From contig NZ_JANUYA010000002.1 of the NCBI RefSeq assembly GCF_024834065.1, positions 62,001 through 126,000 on the forward strand: a stretch of DNA of 64,000 nt. Reading direction: 5' to 3'. Of this stretch, positions 58,110-64,000 are shown piece by piece. The notes under the pieces were generated by a model. That model saw nothing but the letters and a program-made list of their open reading frames with translations. It was not told the DNA's origin and did no database searches. The stretch's first letter is position 1. Each line of letters begins with the position of its first letter. The stretch comes from Mycoplasma sp. CSL7475-4. GTDB lineage: Bacteria; Bacillota_I; Bacilli_A; Mycoplasmatales; Metamycoplasmataceae. The position numbers and the translations under genes are program-made.

Positions 58110-59052
58110 TATCACCTCCAAATTGTTTGGTTACATTCAAAAATACTTCATCCATCGAACCTTTAATAAATTCATAATCTTCAATATCATCAATATTATT
58201 TTTAACAAACTCATGACCTTGTTTAAAGGTATCAAATTTAATTATTATTGATGAATTTTTATAATTAAAGTTTAGATTGCTTTCTTTAATTTTATTGCGT
58301 AATCTTTCCGAAATTGAGTGCAATAAAACTGTTGAAGATGAGTATAACTTTTTCAATTCCGCCGGAGTACCTTCAACTAGTTTTTTACCTTTTTGAATAA
58401 TAATAGCGCGTGAACAATCATCGGCCTCTTCCATGTAATGTGTGGTCAGTAAAATTGTTAAATGTCGCTGTTTTTGAATATTTTTCAATATTTCTCACAC
58501 AAGTTTTCGTGAATTTGGGTCAAGACCAGTTGTTGGCTCATCTAAAAACAATATAGATGGCCGATGAACTAGAGCTCTAGCAATATCAACACGACGACGT
58601 TGACCACCACTTAATTTGCCGTATGGTCGTTTGACAAAATCGCTTAATTGAAATTCATCAACAATTTCTCTCACGACATCATCAATTTTTCTATCTTTGA
58701 AGAAATTTTTATACAAGCTTGCTCGAATTTTAAGATTTTCTCAAACCGTTAAACTCGGGTCAAGAATCGATTCTTGAAAGACAATACCAATTTCATTTCT
58801 AACTTTTGTGATATCTTTATCTATACTTTGTGAATTAATATAAACATTTCCGCCATCACGCTTAAGCAAACCTAAAATAATGTTGAGTGTTGTGGTTTTA
58901 CCAGCACCATTTAAGCCAAGAAAACCAAACAATTCACCTTTTTTTACGCTGAATGATATTTCTTTTAAAGCTACAAATTTTTTGAATTTTTTAAACAATT
59001 TTTCAATAACGATAATGTTTTTCTTATCTAAATTTTCAATTTGATTATCCAT
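58102..59052 (-). CDS. ABC-2 type exporter, ATP-binding subunit
   Basis: 316 residues. Walker [11 protein letters not shown]-loop VFQES, signature LSGGQRRR, Walker [14 protein letters not shown] and H-loop LTTHYMEE are present. The C-terminal ~80 residues are the extension usual in CcmA/NatA-type exporter ATPases. Two TGA Trp codons. Its stop overlaps the permease start by 8 bases, so the two form one exporter (drug, lipid or peptide; not determined). Confidence 0.93.
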
Positions 59053-59387
59053 AATTTAAACCTCTTTTAATATTATATTACTAAACATATTTACCACGTT
59101 GCATATCGAAGACTTTTGATATCAAGACATACAAAATAAATATGACTTAACAAAGTAAAAATTAAGCATCATAATTTTTGTGAAGTGCTTATATTTTTTA
59201 AAAAATTAAACGCACTTATTTGCTCAAAATGGCTTATTTTGAGTATCATAAGTAAAAAAATTTTTGTTAAAAATAATTTTTGTTTTTATATTTATATTAA
59301 TTTTAAATGTGATAGAATATTATTATATTTGCTATTCGCTCTCGTGCGAATTAATTTTTATAGCAAGATAATTAAAAAGGAGAATTC
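59053..59387. promoter_or_regulatory. rpoB leader region with hairpin
   Basis: 335 bases between divergent genes. It contains the inverted repeat ctcaaaat-ggctt-attttgag (59222-59242), and further on tgtgatagaat, a possible extended -10, near 59310. No L10/L12 genes precede rpoB here, so this region should hold the rpoBC promoter. Confidence 0.45.
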
Positions 59388-62300
59388 ATGGTTGAAGAAC
59401 AATTCAAAAAATATGAAAATAAATACCCATACAAAATTACTGAATTTGGTGCTGGTACCAAGCGTAGAGATTACTCAGTAACTAAACACATTTATGAGGT
59501 ACAAGATTTTCTAAGAACGTCAAAAGAATCATTCGAATGATTTAAAAAAGACGGTATTGAACAAGCGATTAGAGAACACTACCCAATTTCATCATCGAAT
59601 AAAGGTGTGACTTTAGAATACATCAATAACAGTGCTTATCTAGAAATTCCAACTAAGGAATATGATGAAGTTACTAAAGCAAAAGTTAAAGGTACCAACT
59701 ACTCGGCTAAGTTATTTGGTAAATTTAAAGTTACAACCACAACTGATGGTTTAGTTAAAGAAGATACAGTTTTCCTTGGCGAAATACCATTGATGACTTC
59801 TGGTGGAAGTTTCATAATTAACGGAAGTGAAAAAGTTATCGTTAGCCAATTGATTCGTTCACCTGGTGCATATTTTGGACGTGGAGTTCGTAACAAACAA
59901 TCAGATGACTTATTCAACAAAGTGGAAATTTTACCTAGAGTTGGTTCATGAGTGGAAATTTCACATAAAGTTACATCAAAAAACCCTGATAGCGTAAAAA
60001 TCAAAATCGATAAAAACAAAAACGTGAATATCATTACATTTTTAGGTGCTTTAGGTTTAACCAAAAGTGATATTTACAGTTTATTTGGTAAATCAGATGT
60101 TTTAGATGAATCAATGAAAAGAGAGAAAAAAATGACAGATGATTTATCACGTGAGGAAATCATAAAAAACTGTCAAGAGGAATTATTTAGAACAATCCGT
60201 AAAGGTGACCGTGTTTCTGATGATTCGATCTCAAACTTGATTCCAAACTTACTATTCCATAAAAAACACTATAACTTGAGCGAAACTGGTCGTTACATGA
60301 TTAATATTAAACTTAATCTTGTTGACCGTATTTCAGGAACAATTCTAGCTCAACCTTTAACAATTCAAGATAAAGACGGAAATGTATTAGATCTTGAAAT
60401 AGGTACTGTTATTACACATAAACTAGCTGTTTTAATTCAGTGAAACTTTAATAACGGTAAACTGCCAGCAGAGAAATTGAAATCAATTAAACCTGAAATT
60501 GTTTATGCAAAATTATTAAACGACCCTAACAATTCTTCGCTAAAAAGAAGAGATAAAATCATCTCAATAAAAATTTATCCAAACAAAAAATGAATGGAAA
60601 AAGGCAAAGAACCTGTCAGAGTTATTGGTGGTGATCCAAAAGCTAACGAAACACATCTTGTTGTTTCTGACTTAATTGCTACCATCAATTACTACTTCAA
60701 CCTACTAGATGGAATTGGTCAAGATGATGATCCGGATGCATTGACAAACAAACGTATTGTTTCTTTAGGTGAATTAGTTCAAAACAATCTAAAAGTCGGT
60801 TTGGCCAAACTTGAAAAAACAACCCGTGAAAGAATGGGAGCTAAAGAACCAGATAAAGTTAGTCCTAAAAACGTAACTAACAATAAATTGATTTCTAATC
60901 AAATGAAAACCTTCTTCAACTCTTCTAAACTTTCACAATTTATGGACCAAATCAATCCTTTAGCTGAAATTTCGAACGAAAGACGTATTACATCGCTTGG
61001 GCCTGGTGGTCTTAACCGTGATACAGCACAGTTTGAAGTTCGGGATGTTCATGCCACACACTACGGAAGAATTTGTCCAATTGAAACTCCTGAAGGACCT
61101 AACATCGGTCTAATTCTTAACTTCGCAACTTACGCAAAAGTTAATAAATATGGTTTTCTAGAAACTCCATATTATCGTGTTGAAAAAGGTGTGGTTGATT
61201 ACAGCGAACCTGTTTATTTAACCGCAGCAGACGAAATGGGTTATAAAATTGCTCAATCAACAGTAAATGTTGATGAAAACAACAGAATTGTTAACTCGCA
61301 ACTAACAATTCGTCACAACTACACTTACCAAATCGGAACTGCTGAAGATATCGATTTTATCGAAGTGGCTCCAAACCAAATGGTTTCAGTTGCGGCCGGA
61401 TGTATTCCATTCTTGGAAAACGATGATGCCAACCGTGCACTTATGGGTGCTAACATGCAACGTCAAGCAGTGCCATTGTTAGAAGCTGAGGCTCCTTTTG
61501 TTGCAACTGGTATTGAAGCAGAAATTGCCAAATATTCATCAGCAAACTTTGTTGCACGTAATGACGGTATTGTTGAATTTGTTGACGGTAAAAAAATTAA
61601 AATTAGAAACCACAAAAATACAATTGATACTTATAATCTAAAGAACTTCCAACGTTCTAACCAAGATACAGTTATTCACCAAAAACCACTTGTTGTTGAA
61701 GGACAAGAAGTTAAAAAAGGTGACTTGCTTGTTGATGGTTCATCATTTAGTAACGGTGAACTTGCTTTAGGTAAAAACGTTGTTGTAGCCTTCAGTACTT
61801 ACAAAGGTTATAACTATGAGGATGCTATTATTCTTAACGAAAGATTAGTTAAAGATGACATTTTTACTTCAATTCATATTGAAGAACAAACAATTCAATT
61901 TAGAACATCAAAAGCCGGAGATGATGAATTAACTCCTGATATTCCTAATGTATCTAAATTTTCAACAAGACATTTGGATGAGTTCGGTATTGTAAGAATT
62001 GGTAGTGATGTTACTCCTGGTGATGTTTTAGTAGGTAGAGTAAGCCCTAAAGGTGACGAAAACCCATCACAAGAAGAAAAATTAATGTTAGCTGTTCTAC
62101 AACAAAGACAACAACCAGTTAAAGACACATCATTGAAAGTTAAAAACGGTCACGGTGGTACTGTAATCGGTGTAGAAATTTTATCAAGAGCTAATAAAGA
62201 CCAACTTGAAGATGGTATTGATAAAATCGTTAAAGTTTCAATCGCTGTTAAACGTAAAATTAAAGTCGGCGATAAAATGAGTGGTCGTCACGGTAACAAA

Positions 62301-63005
62301 GGGGTTGTTTCAATCGTCTTACCAGAAGAAGATATGCCACACTTAGAAGATGGTACACCTGTTGATGTAATGCTAAACCCACAAGGGGTTCCATCACGTA
62401 TGAATATTGGACAAGTTCTTGAAATTCACTTAGGAATGGCCGCAAGAAGTCTTAAAACTAAATTTGTTACAAGAGTTTTTGATGGTATTAAAAAAGAAGC
62501 TATCTATGATGTTATCGAAGAAGCAGGACTACCTGTAACCGGAAAACAAACACTAATTGACCCAATTACTGGTGAAAAATTCGATAACCCAGTTTCAGTT
62601 GGGGTTATGTACATGCTAAAACTAAACCACATGGTGGATGACAAAATGCATGCTCGTTCAGTAGGTCCATACTCATTAATTACTCAACAACCATTAGGTG
62701 GTAAATCACAAAATGGTGGACAAAGATTTGGTGAAATGGAAACTTGAGCTATCGAATCTTATGGTGCAACAAACATCTTGCAAGAAATCTTGACATATAA
62801 ATCTGATGACATTAACGGTCGTAATCAACTTTATGCCGCTCTAGCATCAGGACGTGAATTACCAAAACCTGGTGTTCCTGAATCATTTAATGTTCTACAA
62901 TACGAACTTAGAGGATTGGGAATGAAACTTAATATTGATCACGTTGAAGTTGATGAGGAAGACTCTATTCAACACTTTGACATAATAGGAGGTCTAAATG
63001 AGTAG
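59388..63005 (+). CDS. rpoB: RNA polymerase beta subunit
   Basis: A 1205-residue core subunit. Rif-region sequence [47 protein letters not shown] and the C-terminal [18 protein letters not shown], a near-universal motif, are visible. TGA Trp codons recur. At the Rif cluster the usual LSALGPGG is TSLGPGG; Asn follows Gln-Ile rather than Asn-Asn. Start follows AAGGAG. Its stop overlaps the rpoC start by 8 bases. Confidence 0.98.
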
Positions 63006-64000
63006 AACAAATCAAAACGAAGCTAAATTACTAATTGACAAAATTACTCTATCTTTAGCAACTGATAAAGATGTTAAAAATTGATCAAATGGTGAAGTAA
63101 CTAAACCAGAAACAATTAACTATAAAAGTTATAAACCTGAACGTGATGGTTTATTTGACGAAATTATTTTTGGACCAACTACCGATTACAAATGTCCTAT
63201 TTGTAATACAAAATACAAAAAAAGTGATGAAAATATCGAATGTGTTAAAACCACAATGTGTCAAAAATATAATCCTAAAATTTTACCTAAAATTACACGT
63301 AGAAGTAGAATGGGGCACATTAGTTTAAAAAACCCAGTAGTTCACTTTTGATTCTTTAAAATCGATCACTCTATTATTTCAAAACTATTAGGGCTAAAAG
63401 TAGCTAATAGTTCACACAGCGTGACAAAATCTGAATTAGAAAAATTAATTTATTACAAAAGTCACATCATTTTAGAAGATGGTGGTTTAAAATCACTGAA
63501 AAAAAATACTATTATTGATATTTCTGACGCCGCAATTATTTATTATGAAGCCTTAACTGAATTAAAACAAAAATTTAATCCTGAAGGCGATGAATACGAA
63601 CAAGAGGCCTATGAAGTTATTGATGAAGCTATTAGCGAACTTAAAGAACAAGCTACTTCAAAAATGGGTCAAGACTACGGAATTGACTTTTATGAATATA
63701 ACGATATTATTCATGAATACTCAGATGCTTTAATTTCAACAGGTTCTAAAGCGATCGAATATCTTTTAGAACATGTATCACCTCAAGAAGAGGCTAAAAA
63801 ACTAGAAGAACAAATTACTGAAATTAATAAACAAATTGCAAAAAATCCATCAGCAAATACAAAAATTCAAGAAAGAGCAAAACTATATAAACGTTTATCA
63901 GTTATTAACGCCTTTATTAAATCAGGACAAGATCCTAAATCAATGTTAATTTACAATCTACCTGTCATTCCAGCAGATTTACGTCCACTAGTTCAATTAG
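62998..64000 (+). CDS. rpoC: RNA polymerase beta' subunit (N-terminal part; runs off the right edge)
   Basis: The first 334 codons are in the window. They show [33 protein letters not shown], a zinc ribbon CPIC...C...C in the N-terminal part, RMGHI(S)L and [11 protein letters not shown] at the end of the visible part, all typical of beta'. An insertion of ~120 residues between ([20 protein letters not shown]...) is mycoplasma-like. Start at 62998 follows AGGAGG and lies in the last codons of rpoB. Confidence 0.96.

Noticed and set aside
61895..62445. Minus-strand frames within rpoB
   Set aside because: Antisense to a certain rpoB coding sequence.

Overview
The window is AT-rich and comes from a mollicute (Mycoplasma sensu lato). 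UGA is read as tryptophan in nearly every gene: tuf, rpoB, gap, aspS and pyrG are only full length if in-frame TGA is Trp. The bacterial-type ICE genes, the immunoglobulin-blocking protein, phosphoketolase, lactate dehydrogenase and many lipoproteins suggest the hominis/synoviae/bovis side of the genus. I cannot fix the species.

Layout: (1) 1-2.7 kb, a leucine-rich-repeat (BspA-type) surface lipoprotein cut by the left edge, then a 1.2 kb gene-poor, decayed-looking stretch. (2) 2.7-12.1 kb, housekeeping genes: pyrG, an eight-tRNA operon, a Cof-type HAD phosphatase, a lipoprotein with a transglutaminase-like domain plus LRRs, a leucyl aminopeptidase, an unrecognised 222-residue gene and gap. 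(3) 12.3-15.8 kb, a two-gene leftward unit: a membrane-anchored GT-B/sialyltransferase-like protein followed by a fused nucleotidyltransferase-aminotransferase that resembles the phosphonate cytidylyltransferase/AEP transaminase fusion PntC-AEPT. (4) 15.9-19.5 kb, energy metabolism: phosphoketolase and lactate dehydrogenase. (5) 19.7-29.0 kb, accessory rightward genes: a UvrD-like helicase fused to a DEDDh exonuclease, an immunoglobulin-blocking (MIB/Protein M-like) protein, a zinc alcohol dehydrogenase and a GmrSD-like (DUF262+DUF1524) restriction-type protein. (6) 29.2-44.75 kb, a block of nine leftward genes from a mycoplasma integrative conjugative element (ICE): replication-like protein, pilin-like protein, polytopic membrane protein, VirB4/TraE ATPase, ArdC-like protein, a 1724-residue surface protein, a small membrane protein, a lipoprotein and the DDE transposase. 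No VirD4/TraG coupling protein is present, so the ICE looks partial. (7) 45.3-64 kb, core genes: ABM-domain protein, tuf, aspS, proline iminopeptidase, two tandem paralogues of unknown function, a uvrC operon with a thioredoxin-like protein lacking CxxC, a membrane protein with an acidic tail, nfo, an ABC exporter, rpoB and the start of rpoC.

How the genes fit together: phosphoketolase, gap, ldh and adh outline fermentative sugar use. The surface is served by LRR lipoproteins, an antibody-blocking protein and a possible phosphonate or phospho-amino-alcohol decoration route. The helicase-exonuclease and GmrSD-like genes look like nucleic-acid defence, next to an ICE that carries its own anti-restriction candidate (ArdC-like). 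The most unusual items are the helicase-DEDDh fusion, the PntC-AEPT-like fusion with its glycosyltransferase-like neighbour, the MIB gene without an adjacent protease, and the truncated ICE with a primase-like replication candidate. All family assignments come from motif recognition by eye; no search was run.
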